From Bog-473 sp963745175 (GTDB lineage: Bacteria; Actinomycetota; Acidimicrobiia; Acidimicrobiales; RAAP-2), in the NCBI GenBank assembly GCA_963745175.1, contig CAVUWK010000008.1:62001-126000 (forward strand): DNA of 64,000 bases, in the 5' to 3' direction. The notes beneath the pieces were generated by a model. It made no database searches, had not been told where the DNA came from, and saw only the letters and a program-made list of their open reading frames with translations. Both the position numbers and the translations under genes were made by a program. Shown here one piece after another: positions 24,764-34,703 of this stretch. The number at the start of each line of letters is the position of its first letter. The stretch's first letter is position 1.

Positions 24764-27346
24764 TCAGGCTCTCCTGCTGCGCCTCCAGGTTCGGAGAGTG
24801 GGCACGACGAACAGCCCCACCAGGGCGGCCAGTCCGATCAACATGGCCAACAACCCGAGGTCATCCGCGCCCGATCCGCCGTAGGTCAGCGACACGTCGT
24901 GGCTGGTGGGAACGACCACCATGAGGTTGGGCGTCACCCGCCACGGGCCGTCGGCCCCGCTGGCGTGCCAATTGGGGAAGTACGAGACCTTGACGAGCAC
25001 CGGCGTGCCCACCCGTGAGACGTGGAAGCTGATGGACGAGTCGGTCTGCGTCACCGCGGTCACCCGGGTCGTGCCGGCGTGTTTGACCGTGGGACGGATG
25101 TCGCCCACCGGGGTCCGGGGCCAGTCCGGGGGACCGCTCTGCGCCCACTCGACGTCCCATTGGCTCGGGTTGGTGTACCAGCGCAATGCCGGTCCCTCGT
25201 GCGTGGTGCTCCCGAGCCAGCTCGACGGCCCCGGCGTCACCCCCGAGAGGACGACCGGGTCGTTGGCGAGGGGTGTGACGAGAGGCGAGTCCTTGATCCG
25301 GTAGATGTCCCAGGTGGTGTGGGTGAGAACGCCGCTGTAGTTGTAGGTCCACGGGCCCGTCTTGGCGACGAGCTGCAGTTCCGGGTCGACCGCGGCCTCC
25401 TGTTCGACCTCAGTCGTCTCCGCCATGAAGTACTTCACCCCGAGTTGCTGCAGATGCTCCACCCCGAGCGTGACATCGAGGGGACCGTAGGGAAGGCCGA
25501 CCTCCGGCTCCGACGGCCCGGCGGACAGCTCGGCCTGGTTGAGGAAGTGGTACGGCGTCGTGGTCGAGGACTCGAAGAGGAGGCCTTCCATGGAGTCGAT
25601 GCACCCATCCGTCTCATAGGGCAGGAGCATCAACGCCTCGGGCGTGCCGAAGCGATTCTCGCTGGCGCTGTACTCCCACATGGCCCGGCCGCAGCCGTAG
25701 CGCTTGCCGACGGCGTCCATCGTCTGCATGATCGATTTGAACTCCGGATACGAGGGCTGGCCCTGGTAGCCCTCGTAGTTGAAGTTGGACCAGTTCGTGA
25801 CCTCGTTGGGTCCGGGAGTGACGGGCAACGACGATGCCGGGAGGATGAAGGGCGGCACGACGGCCACCATGACGGCGAGCAGCCCGAGGACGGCGCCGCT
25901 CACGGCGGCGGGGCTCCAGCGCCGGAGTACCGGCCGGGGCGTCAGGGCGCGGCGGGCCTCCGGCACGGGTTCGGCTGTGTTCGGGAACGCGTTCCCGGGG
26001 CGGTCGGGTGGCGGGCCCTCTGCCCAGGCAGCGGCATCGGCCCACGCAGCCGCAGCCGCATCCGCCTCCGCCGCCCACCGCCGGTCCTGCGCCCGGCGCC
26101 ACGCCGTCGCGACGGCGATGCACCCGGTGCCGAACGCCCACGCCGCCATGAAATAGACGGACATGAACCACAGGGGCAGCAGGCGGACGTTGTAGAGGCT
26201 GCCCTGCGGGTCGAGCGCGGTCGCCAACGCCGACCCGATGCCCAGCACGGTCACGGTGATGCCGAAGCGGCTCCGAACGAAGAACGCCGTGATGGCGCCG
26301 ATCCCGGCCAGGACGAGTGCCCAGGCGTCGGCCTCCCGGAAGTACTGGGCCCAACCCTCGACATTCGTGTAGCCCATCGAAGTCGAGTACGCGTGCTGGA
26401 GCCCGAAAGGCACCAGCCACCACCCCGAGAGCAGCAGCCCGATCGCCACAGTCGAGCCGGCCCACCACAGGGTGCGCGTCCAGGGTACCGGCGCCGCGCT
26501 TGCGTCGTTCCGCCAGAGGCGCAGGGCCGAATCGCTGATCCCCCAGCGCGCCGGGAGAAGTTCGACGATCGTCAGGATGACGGCGCCCCCCAGCGCGTAC
26601 ATGCCCGGGATGATGTGCGAGAGCACGCACCCGGCGAGCACGACCGCGGCCCACCCGCGGTATCGCCCCTCCCTGATCGCACAGGCAAAGAGCCCGAGAA
26701 ACAACACGGCCAGCGAGAGACTGAAGGAATAGGCGTACTCCCCGGCCAGCGTCGAGAACAGGTTCCCGCCATAGATGGTGAACGTGTAGTCGAACAGGAA
26801 CGGCAGGGTGGCTGCTGCCAGCAACGTGGGAAGCGGGGCACGGAGTCGGAAGAACCGGCCACACGCCCAGGCACAGACGGGGAGCATGACCGAACCGAGA
26901 ATCGTCCCCAGCTTGAACGCGACGCCGTACGGGATCACCCAGCCACCGATCGCGATGAAGAGGTCGGGGATCGTGAAGTAGAAGGTGTACAGCGGGAAGC
27001 CGTCGTACCACCCGGGGTCCCAGCCCGTGAGGTGGCCGTGGCTCACCAGCGACTCGAGGAACTTGGGCATCGCGATGTGCGCGCCCGTGTCTCCGCCGGT
27101 GGTCGTCGTGTTCGTGAGCAGCAGACCGGGGTGAAGCTGCGACAGCGTGACCACGATGACGCTGGCGATCGTGATCACCGTGATGGCTCCCGGCAGCCAC
27201 CACCAGCTGCCGCGTGACGAGGTCTTGGCGTGCCGGGGAGCCCGATCCGCCATCGGAGGAGCCTGCTCGATCACGGCCCCGGGCCCGGCCTGTTCAGGCA
27301 CGCGCGACCGGGTGTGAGCCGGCGCGGTGCGCGGCGTCCGTCGCAC
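24764..27346 (-). CDS. Large polytopic membrane protein, PTPS-related (COG5617-like)
   Basis: The 860-aa product has about 11-13 hydrophobic helices in its first 530 residues, then an extracellular domain and a final C-terminal helix. The segment GGDTGAHIAMPKFLES followed by LTGWDPGWYDGFPLYTFYF is typical of the '6-pyruvoyl-tetrahydropterin synthase-related' membrane family (PF10131), which resembles GT-C glycosyltransferases. A role in transfer of a lipid-linked sugar outside the membrane is plausible but unproven. The start is GTG 27346 or, 31 codons later, ATG 27253; neither has a clear ribosome binding site. Confidence 0.75.
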   Translation of the reverse strand: MRRTPRTAPAHTRSRVPEQAGPGAVIEQAPPMADRAPRHAKTSSRGSWWWLPGAITVITIASVIVVTLSQLHPGLLLTNTTTTGGDTGAHIAMPKFLESLVSHGHLTGWDPGWYDGFPLYTFYFTIPDLFIAIGGWVIPYGVAFKLGTILGSVMLPVCAWACGRFFRLRAPLPTLLAAATLPFLFDYTFTIYGGNLFSTLAGEYAYSFSLSLAVLFLGLFACAIREGRYRGWAAVVLAGCVLSHIIPGMYALGGAVILTIVELLPARWGISDSALRLWRNDASAAPVPWTRTLWWAGSTVAIGLLLSGWWLVPFGLQHAYSTSMGYTNVEGWAQYFREADAWALVLAGIGAITAFFVRSRFGITVTVLGIGSALATALDPQGSLYNVRLLPLWFMSVYFMAAWAFGTGCIAVATAWRRAQDRRWAAEADAAAAAWADAAAWAEGPPPDRPGNAFPNTAEPVPEARRALTPRPVLRRWSPAAVSGAVLGLLAVMVAVVPPFILPASSLPVTPGPNEVTNWSNFNYEGYQGQPSYPEFKSIMQTMDAVGKRYGCGRAMWEYSASENRFGTPEALMLLPYETDGCIDSMEGLLFESSTTTPYHFLNQAELSAGPSEPEVGLPYGPLDVTLGVEHLQQLGVKYFMAETTEVEQEAAVDPELQLVAKTGPWTYNYSGVLTHTTWDIYRIKDSPLVTPLANDPVVLSGVTPGPSSWLGSTTHEGPALRWYTNPSQWDVEWAQSGPPDWPRTPVGDIRPTVKHAGTTRVTAVTQTDSSISFHVSRVGTPVLVKVSYFPNWHASGADGPWRVTPNLMVVVPTSHDVSLTYGGSGADDLGLLAMLIGLAALVGLFVVPTLRTWRRSRRA

Positions 27347-27482
27347 CGCGGTCGTTCGGCCACATCCGGCTTACGTTACCGGCCCGACCTCGGTTCGAGG
27401 TATCGGGGACGAGAGGATCCCTGGTGCCGCCCCGGTCGAAAAAAGGGCCTGAACAGGACCGGAGTCTGGCGTCAGCGGGCGG

Positions 27483-27782
27483 TCAGCGCACCGACTCGAC
27501 GCGCTCCGTCCCACGACGGGCACGTCCCTCGGCATGGAGCGCGTGCAGCACCGGGTCGAATACCGGCGGCGCGTCCACCACGTCCGGGGCCCGCGCGGCC
27601 TCGATGTTGCCGACGGTCCGTTGCACCATCTGATGAAGCCGCTTCCGCCTCAGTGCACCGTTCTCGGTGTCGAAGTAGTAGGCCACACCGAAGCCGAGGG
27701 CGGAGACCACGATCCTCCCCGTGGTCCTCCTCCCTCGCCTCAGCCGCCTGCTCGCTGAACTCAAGAGTTCCCGCCGGTTCAT
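27483..27782 (-). CDS. Small hypothetical protein with YtxH-like segment
   Basis: From ATG 27782, preceded by GGAGG at a distance of 13 bases, the product is 99 residues. A basic N-terminus is followed by one short hydrophobic stretch (IVVSALGFGVAYYFDTENG) and then a basic helix (RRKRLHQMV). The GxGxAYxxDxxxGxxRR pattern resembles YtxH/'YtxH-like' envelope proteins. Function is unknown. It lies between the APC permease and the PTPS-related gene on the same strand. Confidence 0.55.
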   Translation of the reverse strand: MNRRELLSSASRRLRRGRRTTGRIVVSALGFGVAYYFDTENGALRRKRLHQMVQRTVGNIEAARAPDVVDAPPVFDPVLHALHAEGRARRGTERVESVR

Positions 27783-27958
27783 CTGCACTGCGCAGCCTCC
27801 CTGAACCGCGCGATACCCGGAATTCGGGTTGGAAAAACGCCTGTCGACGAGGCCCGTCGTTGACCACGCGATGCGGGTGCCCCATTTTCGGGGTCTGGTC
27901 ACCCGCATCGGCGGCCACCATCGTTCACATTTCGTCCCCGAAGCGAGGAGGTGATGGT

Positions 27959-29507
27959 TCAGTCGACTTGCTCGAGCTCGCGCTCGACGTTGGTGAACAC
28001 AGACTCGATCTCCTGGAGGTGGTCCTCGTCACCCTGCACGATCGGACCCTTGAACCACTTGCGCGCGCTCACCAGCCAGTAGATGCCGGCATAGGCGATC
28101 ACCACGCCCACGGCAACCGGCGGCGTAATTGAAGGTGTCGCGATTGATCGGACTCAGTTGGGGGAGCATGAAGAGCACGGTGATGATCGCCACCCAGACG
28201 ACACCGAGCCACCCGATGAACGGGCTCCACTTTCCGAGGTTCCAGGGCCCGACCGACCATTCCGAGCCCCGCAGGCGCCGGAGCAGCGTGGGGATGACGT
28301 ACGCAATGTAGAGGCCGATGACGGCGATTGAGGTGACGGCGAAGTAGGCGGTGCTGCTCCACAGATAGGGCAGACCCAAGATGAACGCGAAAACCACACA
28401 GAACCAGATGGAGTTGGTCGGCGTCCTCGTCCGGGGGTTGATGCGGTGCCAGAAGCGGTGCCCGGGCACCGCTCCGTCACGGCTGAAGGCGTAGACCATG
28501 CGGGAGTTGGCGGTGACCGAGGCCATGCCGCAGAATCCCTGGGCGACGATGATCACGAGGAGCAGGAATTCGGCCCCGTGGTTGCCCAACGCGCTCTGGA
28601 AGATCACACCGGGAGCTACGGGATTCGCAGATGCGGCGGCGTAGACGCCCGTGTTGGAGATAGCCCAGGTCACGCCGACGATGAGCACGAACCCTGCGAC
28701 CAGCGACACCCAGATGGAACTCACGATGCCCCTCGGCCCGGATATCGAAGGATCGCGCGTCTCTTCGGTCATATGGGCAGAAGCGTCGTAGCCGGTGAAG
28801 GTGTACTGCGCCATGAGGAGCCCGATGAGCACGACGTACAAGCCCGAATGGAACCCCGTCTGATTGACGAACTTGGTGAAGACGAAGTTGGCCGAAGCGT
28901 GGTGCGTCGGCACGATCGCCAGCACGGCGACGATGACGACCACTCCGACGACATGCCACCACACGCTGATGTCGGAGAGCAGGGCAACGACCCGGACCCC
29001 GAAGGTGTTGAGCAGGCCGTGGACGACCAGGATCGCCGCAAAGAGGTAGATCGTGTGGCTGTGCGCGAGCGACCATCCCGTCGTGATGTTGAGGAAGAAG
29101 TTGAGGAAGAGGGCGAAGCCAAAGTCGATGCCAGCGGTGACGGCCACCTGGCCCAGCATGTTGAACCAGCCCGTGAACCAGGACCACACGGGACCGCTGT
29201 CGCCCTTGGCCAGCTTGGACGACCAGTAGTACAGGCCGCCGGCGGTCGGGTACGCCGAGCAGATCTCGGCCATGCCCAGCCCGACCACGAGGGTCATGAC
29301 GCCGACGAAGACCCAGCCCCAGACCATCTCCACCGGGCCGCCGGTGTTCATGCCAAAGGAGTAGAGCGTCAGGCATCCCGACAGAATCGAGATAATGGTG
29401 AAGGAGACGGCGAAGTTGGAGAAGCCGCCCATCCTCCTCCGGAGTTCCTGCGCGTACCCGAGCTTGTGCAGCTGTGCAACGTCGCTGTCGACGTGAGCCG
29501 TGCTCAT
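27959..29507 (-). CDS. APC-family amino acid permease, frameshifted near its 3' end
   Basis: The first 460 or so residues from ATG 29507 form a 12-helix APC-superfamily permease (MGGFSNFAVSFTIISILSG; GFCGMASVTANSRMVYAFSRDG). It resembles amino acid/GABA permeases of the ACT subgroup. The uninterrupted frame ends at 28029 with a family-unlike tail (CRGRGDRLCRHLL). Dropping one base near 28122 restores a good final helix and tail (VAVGVVIAYAGIYWLV, ending ERELEQVD) up to a stop at 27959. The gene is therefore probably intact in nature, with a +1 indel in this sequence. It would import amino acids by proton symport. The C-terminal acidic tail is cytoplasmic. Confidence 0.85.
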
Positions 29508-29675
29508 CAGTCCTCCCCGTTCGCCGTTGGAGGCCAGCGCATCAGGCCTCAGGTATCCCGTCGGCAGATCGGATCAGTTATCAACCGCCGTGTCAAGCAT
29601 TTGCGAATAAAGGCGTCGTGACATCGCGACGTAGCCACGGATCTCGTACCTTCGGGACGCCTGGGGACGCGAAAA

Positions 29676-29700
29676 GCGGCACCCCAAAAAGGGGTGCCGC
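29676..29700 (-). terminator. Rho-independent terminator after SHOCT gene
   Basis: A perfect 10-bp stem (GCGGCACCCC / GGGGTGCCGC) closes a 5-nt loop, and on the minus strand it is followed by TTTT. It lies 50 bp after the stop of the minus-strand SHOCT gene. This is the clearest intrinsic terminator in the window. Confidence 0.85.
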
Positions 29701-29750
29701 TCTCACGCAGATCCGCCCGCCGCAGTGGCAAGCGGCGGATGTCCCCCGAC

Positions 29751-30062
29751 TCAGGACATCTGAGCCAGGATCTTGGCCTTCTGGGCGTCGAACTCGGCCT
29801 CGGTCAGGATCCCCTGGTCCTTGAGGGTGGCCAGCTCCTTCAGCTTGTTGATCAGCTCGTCCGAGTCCGGCGCGGCGGCGACAGGCGCGGGCTGCGGGGC
29901 GGCCTCCTGCGGCGCCACTTGCTGCTGTGCGGCGGCCTCCTGGTTGGCATATTTTTGCTGCTGATGGCGGTTCACCCCGCCGGCCACCACGGTGGCCGTG
30001 CCGGCGATCACCGCCGTTCTCGCCACCGTCCGCATCACGGGACGCCGTCGCATCATGGGCAT
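29751..30062 (-). CDS. SHOCT-domain small membrane protein
   Basis: This 103-aa protein has a short hydrophobic segment (residues about 12-29), a Gln/Ala/Pro linker and a C-terminal SHOCT motif (LINKLKELATLKDQGILTEAEFDAQKAKIL). SHOCT is a two-helix domain thought to mediate oligomerisation or targeting of diverse proteins. Related SHOCT tails occur in the proteins at 30609 and 40665. Function is unknown. A strong terminator follows. Confidence 0.8.
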   Translation of the reverse strand: MPMMRRRPVMRTVARTAVIAGTATVVAGGVNRHQQQKYANQEAAAQQQVAPQEAAPQPAPVAAAPDSDELINKLKELATLKDQGILTEAEFDAQKAKILAQMS

Positions 30063-30096
30063 GCTCGTGCTCCTTGTCTCTTCGGCCTGTTCGTAC

Positions 30097-30525
30097 TCAG
30101 CTCTTCAGGGCCAGCGCCAACTCTTCGAGGGCCGCCTCAATGAGGTTGGCGGGGATCCGGGCGCTGTCGACGAGCACCCCGCCCGACTCGCGGATCGCTT
30201 CGACGAGCGGCACCGCCCACAGGTCCTCCCACAGGATGACCAGGGCCGAGTTGCCTTCCGGAAGGTTGGCGGCCACGTGGTCGAGGTCCTCGGCATTGAC
30301 GAGACCTCCGACCTCACCGTCGATGTCGGCGAAACCCGCCAACTCATCCATCTGGTCGAACTCGAGGCTGATGGTGTCCCCCTGCTCGTCCTTGGCGACG
30401 AACACCAGGTCGAGGATCCGCACCGTGCCGCTCTCCACCAGCTTCGCGACCTCGGGGGCGATGTTCCCGTTGAAGCGATTACCCGGAAAGGCGATCACCG
30501 TATAGCTCACTGGTCCGATGGTCAT
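30097..30525 (-). CDS. DUF6325/DUF1269-like protein
   Basis: The 142-aa soluble protein opens IGPVSYTVIAFPGNRFNGNIAPEVAKLVESGTVRILDLVF. This is the pattern of an actinobacterial family of DUF1269/DUF6325 type, often found beside SHOCT genes. The fold is predicted alpha/beta, and a hydrophobic helix near the C-terminus (ALVILWEDLWAVPLVEAI) is conserved. Function is unknown. It sits between two SHOCT genes on the same strand (34 and 83 bp away), suggesting a functional group, perhaps in envelope stress. Confidence 0.7.
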   Translation of the reverse strand: MTIGPVSYTVIAFPGNRFNGNIAPEVAKLVESGTVRILDLVFVAKDEQGDTISLEFDQMDELAGFADIDGEVGGLVNAEDLDHVAANLPEGNSALVILWEDLWAVPLVEAIRESGGVLVDSARIPANLIEAALEELALALKS

Positions 30526-30608
30526 CGTGCTCCCATCTTCTCGTTCGATTTCTTGCCTTTTCCGAGTTTCGGGCGAGCCTCCGCCCCGTGACGCCGGCGC
30601 TGGGCCGC

Positions 30609-31016
30609 TCAGCTGGCCAGGATCTTGGCCTTCTGCGCGTCGAATTCGGCATCGGTGATCACGCCCTGTGACTTGAGGTCAGCCAGCTTCGAGAGCTGAT
30701 CCGCCGAGCTGTCGCCGCTCGCGCCGGCAGTCTCCTTCACGTACTGGTCGAACGCCTGCTGCTGCTGTGCCGCCTCGGCCGCCTGCCGCTCGTGCATCTT
30801 GCCGCCCCGGGCGATCAGGTAGACGAAGACACCCAGGAACGGGAGGACGATCACGAAGATCACCCAGAGCGCCTTGGCCCAGCCGCCCATGTCGTGGCTG
30901 CGGAAGATGTCCATGAACACCATGATCAGCAGCCAGATCCAGATGATGAAGAGGAAGAAGTACAGCATTGTCAGAAAGAAGTCGAGGATCGGGTATTGGT
31001 AACTGGCGGCAAGCAT
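30609..31016 (-). CDS. PLDc_N + SHOCT membrane protein (paralogue 1)
   Basis: The 135-aa product has two hydrophobic helices in a PLDc_N-type module (FLFIIWIWLL, then WVIFVIVLPFLGVFVYLIARG), a charged linker and a C-terminal SHOCT domain. It is a close paralogue of the protein at 40665; the middle (DIFRSHDMGG...ALWVIF) and the SHOCT tail are nearly identical. PLDc_N domains are the membrane anchors of cardiolipin synthase-like proteins, but no phospholipase domain is present here. Its role is unknown. Confidence 0.8.
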   Translation of the reverse strand: MLAASYQYPILDFFLTMLYFFLFIIWIWLLIMVFMDIFRSHDMGGWAKALWVIFVIVLPFLGVFVYLIARGGKMHERQAAEAAQQQQAFDQYVKETAGASGDSSADQLSKLADLKSQGVITDAEFDAQKAKILAS

Positions 31017-31138
31017 GCTGACTCCTTATGTGTCGGGATATTTCGGATGTGTGGCGGGACGACAGGTCCCCCTCAAACAGCGCCTAAGCATCGCACATCG
31101 CCGCAAACGGCGCCGGGACGAAGGTCGCGCGACGCCGC

Positions 31139-32620
31139 CTACACCCCTTCCTCGGCATGGAGCCGGCCGCTCTTGCAGGCCGCTGCGAATCGCTCATAGT
31201 CCCGCTCGTTCTGGTCCGCATACGACTCGGCGAACTTTCCCAGTGCTTTCTCAAAGGCGCCGTTGTTGCCGAGGTACGCCGCCATGGCGAAGCGGTCGCC
31301 CGAGCGGGCGTGGGCGCGGGCCAGCGTGAGGGCGCACAGCTTTCCGTAGGCCTCGAGGCCCTGTGGGACCATGGTCTCGGTGTCGATCGACCCCTTCCAG
31401 TCCTGCAGCTGGCGCACGTAGTAATCGCGGCTCACGCCGTCGATGCCATCGGCGCGCTGCCACCCGAGAAAGATGTCGCTGCTGGCCTGCATCAGACGCT
31501 GGCCGGCCACCACGCGGGCGCCATGGTTCCCGTAGGTGCTCTTCTTGGTGAAGCGCTCCAGAACCGAGGCCTCGGCCTCCTTGGCCTGCAGGAACAGGAC
31601 GTCCTCATGGCTCGCTCCGTGCATGAGGATCACCCAGGCCCGGGTGCCCACGCTGCCCACCCCGACCACCTTGCGAGCCATCTGGCTGAACCGGTATTCC
31701 TCCAGCAGGTGCCGGCGGTCGGTCGAGAGGCTCTGGCGGTACCGGCGCAGGATATCCCTGAACATGCCGACCACCTGCTCGAACTCGACCTCGGGGAAGA
31801 GCTCGTCGACCGGCACCAGCAGGGGGGGATCGCTGATGATGACGCGCTCGCCGTCGACCACATGAGTCAACTTGTCGAGCGCCTTCATGCTGTCCTTCGT
31901 CCGCGCCTTCTCCACCGCCTTCGTGGCCACCGCTGCCATGCGCGCCTGCGTCTTCGAGCCTGTGGCAGCCGCCTGGGACTCCAGCCCTGTGATGACTTCC
32001 GCCACGTCCACGTGGAAGTACCAGACCTCCAGGTTCGACATGGTGGCCATCTGGCGCATCGCCTCGCGGTAGGCCTGACCCAGCGCCACGATCGCATCGG
32101 ACCGAACGGACTTGGGGTGGCCCCTGTTGCGCCCGGCGATCACGACGCTCGCGGCCAGGCGCTTGATGTCCCACTCCCAGGGTCCCGGGTGCGTCTCGTC
32201 GAAGTCGTTGCAGTCGAAGACGAGCTGCCGCTCGGGCGACCCGAACACGCCGAAATTCGAGAGGTGGGCGTCCCCGCAGATCTGGGCCCTGAGCCCCGAG
32301 CGGGGCGTGGTGGACAGGTCCGACGCCATGACGAGCGCCGCCCCTCGGAAGAAGGTGAAGGGAGAGACCAGCATGCGGCCGTAGCGGATGGGCACCAGCT
32401 CGGGCACCCTCGTCGCCGCCTGCTCCTCGAGCAACGACACCGGATCGGGCCGGTCCGACGTCGCCTCGAACGTTGCGTGGCTGTCCCGGGGACACTTGAC
32501 CCGGGCCTCCTTGCCGCTCGCCTTGCTCTCCGCCTCGGTCCGGTGCGGGGTGATCGCTACCGGGGGTTCCGCCAACCGGATTGCCTCGTCCTGAGCCATA
32601 CTGCCCACCTCCTCGGACAC
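31139..32620 (-). CDS. DUF2252 family protein
   Basis: The 493-aa soluble protein has DUF2252 motifs: VPIRYGRMLVSPFTFFRGAA, ICGDAHLSNFG, FDCNDFDETHPGPWEWDIKRLAAS and YADQNERDYERF. Remote similarity of this family to phosphotransferase-type kinases (GDxHxxN-like and DxND-like segments) suggests a kinase-like fold, but no activity has been established to my knowledge. The start at 32620 is GTG; an in-frame ATG at 32599 is an alternative. It is divergent from the membrane protein at 32823 with a 200-bp gap that probably holds both promoters. Confidence 0.85.
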   Translation of the reverse strand: MSEEVGSMAQDEAIRLAEPPVAITPHRTEAESKASGKEARVKCPRDSHATFEATSDRPDPVSLLEEQAATRVPELVPIRYGRMLVSPFTFFRGAALVMASDLSTTPRSGLRAQICGDAHLSNFGVFGSPERQLVFDCNDFDETHPGPWEWDIKRLAASVVIAGRNRGHPKSVRSDAIVALGQAYREAMRQMATMSNLEVWYFHVDVAEVITGLESQAAATGSKTQARMAAVATKAVEKARTKDSMKALDKLTHVVDGERVIISDPPLLVPVDELFPEVEFEQVVGMFRDILRRYRQSLSTDRRHLLEEYRFSQMARKVVGVGSVGTRAWVILMHGASHEDVLFLQAKEAEASVLERFTKKSTYGNHGARVVAGQRLMQASSDIFLGWQRADGIDGVSRDYYVRQLQDWKGSIDTETMVPQGLEAYGKLCALTLARAHARSGDRFAMAAYLGNNGAFEKALGKFAESYADQNERDYERFAAACKSGRLHAEEGV

Positions 32621-32822
32621 GTTGCCGCGCCGTTGTCCCGGCTGCGAGGCTACGACGGCCAGCGTCCCCCCTGCACCGGCGACCCGCGGCGACGGCGCCC
32701 GGGCGGGTCCCTCGACCTGGTCCGGGTACCCTTTGACCCTTTCCCCGCCCCCGGCGCGGAGTCACAATGACGGAGTCGAGGTGCGGCGCCGGCACTGACC
32801 GCGGGACGGCGAGAGCCGCGCC

Positions 32823-33797
32823 GTGGCCCGGACGAACGGGGTCCAGGATGAGGGGCGACGAGTGAAGGTGGACCACGACAATCGGAGCGCACCGGACAGC
32901 TCCGGACCCTCGGGATCCCCCGGGCCCGCCGCCACCCGCCGCGCCCGCGTCGGCGCGTCCATCGGGCGGCTGACCGACGCCATCCGGCGCGGCGACGACG
33001 CCGCGGTGGAGCAGGCCGTCCTCCAGCTGAGCAAGCGGCGCCGCTGGCTCGCCCCGCTGGGCATGATCGTGGGAGCCTTCCTGATGCTGTTCCAGGGGGT
33101 GAAGCTCCTCTACACCAACTGGCGCCTCACCCTGGTCCAGATCGTGCCGGCAATGTGGATCTGGATCGCCATGCTGGACATCAAGCTGCACGTCCTCCAC
33201 GGCAAGCAGTTCCACGTCATCCGCGGCCCCCTTCTGATCCCCTGTGTGCTCGGAGTGACCGCGCTCACCGCGGCCAGCTTCTACCTGAACGGCGTGTTCG
33301 CCTTCGCCATCTCGGTGCCCGGGAAGCCGGAGATCCGCCCCGCCTTCGGCCGGGCCAACAACCACCTCAAGGTCATCCTGGCCTGGGGGTGCACCATCGG
33401 GCTCGCGCTGTCGTTCTCCGCGCTGATCGCGACCCGTTGGGGCCACTGGCCGTTCGTGATCAGCCAGAGCATCGTCGTCGGCATCATGATGCTCTGCTAT
33501 CTCGCCGTGCCCGCCCGCATCGTCGGAATCGAGAAGAAGAACCAGTCACGCCGGGACGCGCTGGCGGCCACCGCAGTCGGCGGCGCGGTGGGTGCCGTGG
33601 TCTGCTCCCCGCCCTACATGCTCGGCCGCCTGGGGATCCTGATGCTCGGCTGGCCCTACGTCTTCTGGCTCGGCGTGATCCTGATCGTGATCGGGGCCAC
33701 CTTGCAGACGGGGGCAACGAGTGCGGTCAAGGCGGTCAAGTTCTCGGCCAAGCTCGTGGGCCACCCGGCCGAGGCCGCCGAGCAGGCCGTCGGGTGA
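32823..33797 (+). CDS. Hypothetical integral membrane protein
   Basis: The 324-aa product has a hydrophilic N-terminal region of about 75 residues, then about seven hydrophobic helices (LAPLGMIVGAFLMLF to VILIVIGATLQTG) and a short soluble tail. The motif VLHGKQFHVIRGP between helices 2 and 3 is well defined. I do not recognise a named family. The start used is GTG 32823; a later in-frame GTG is possible. It is followed after 7 bp by the beta-lactamase-fold gene, so they form an operon. Confidence 0.6.
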   Translation: MARTNGVQDEGRRVKVDHDNRSAPDSSGPSGSPGPAATRRARVGASIGRLTDAIRRGDDAAVEQAVLQLSKRRRWLAPLGMIVGAFLMLFQGVKLLYTNWRLTLVQIVPAMWIWIAMLDIKLHVLHGKQFHVIRGPLLIPCVLGVTALTAASFYLNGVFAFAISVPGKPEIRPAFGRANNHLKVILAWGCTIGLALSFSALIATRWGHWPFVISQSIVVGIMMLCYLAVPARIVGIEKKNQSRRDALAATAVGGAVGAVVCSPPYMLGRLGILMLGWPYVFWLGVILIVIGATLQTGATSAVKAVKFSAKLVGHPAEAAEQAVG

Positions 33798-33804
33798 ACG
33801 CGCG

Positions 33805-34693
33805 ATGCCCCTGACGACGCTGGAGTGGTTCGGGACCGCGACGTTCCGCGTGCGCCACGCGGGGCTCGATCTCTTCTTCGATGCCTACCTCGACCGCCTG
33901 CCCGGCCTCGACCCCGTGGGCCTCACGACGGCTCAGGTCGACCGCGCCGACTTCGTCTTCGTGAGCCACGCACACTTCGACCATCTCTACGGCGCCGATG
34001 TCATCGCGCGCAACACCGGGGCGACGGTGGTCGCCTCGCCCGAGTCGGCCCGGTGCCTGCGCGACAGGGGTGTGCCCGACGCGCAGCTGCTCGTCGTGAC
34101 CGGGGGCGAGACGGTGCAGTGTGGGTCGACCACGCGCGTGACGCGTGCTGCCTGCCCTCCATTCGTGCCTGTTCGCCCACAGCGACGCCGACACGTCCGT
34201 CCCCTGCCTCGGCGACCTCGGGGTGAGCGCCCAGGACCGCGCCGCCACCATGCGCACGCTGTTCGGCGCCATGGACGCGGCCCCGGCGCCGGCCGGACCC
34301 GCCCTCATCGCCATGAACGACGCCTGCTCGCGCCATGACGGAGGCCAGCTGGCGTACCTGCTCATGACGGCCGCAGGCTCGCTGCTCGTCAGTGGCAGTG
34401 CGGGCTACTGGCGCGGCATCTTCGACGGGCTGCGCCCCGACGTGGCACTGCTCTCCCTCGGGGGCAGGCCCAACGTCGACGGCGAACCCTTCCAGGGTTC
34501 CTCGGCGGACTTCATGCTCGAGCAGGTGCGGACGCTGCGGCCCGGGCGGGTCGCTTTCTGCCACCACGACCCTCTGTTCCCCGGGCTTCCCGGCGTGGAC
34601 ATCGGGCCCGCGGCAGCCGCCCTCCGCGTGCCCGGAGCGCCCAGCGGGTACTTCGAGCTGGAATACGCGACGCCCGTCCCGCTCCTGGGCTGA
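33805..34693 (+). pseudogene. MBL-fold metal-dependent hydrolase, frameshifted
   Basis: The first 113 residues from ATG 33805 give a metallo-beta-lactamase fold start (TLEWFGTATFRVRHAG) with the metal site HAHFDH in FVSHAHFDHLYG. After VTGGETVQCGSTTRV this frame loses similarity. The frame from 34145 carries the second half: FAHSDADTSV, ALIAMNDACSRHDGG, a metal-binding-like FCHHDPLF and a natural stop. Removing one base near 34143 (in cgcgtgacgcgtg) joins the halves. The restored protein of about 295 aa would resemble UlaG-like lactonases/hydrolases. It follows the membrane protein gene by 7 bp. Confidence 0.78.
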
Positions 34694-34703
34694 ACCGGTC
34701 CGA

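Noticed and set aside
25022..27217. 731-codon plus-strand open frame opposite the PTPS-related gene
   Set aside because: Composition is Arg/Pro/Gly/His-rich with no membrane or domain pattern; the minus-strand gene has clear membrane helices and family motifs.
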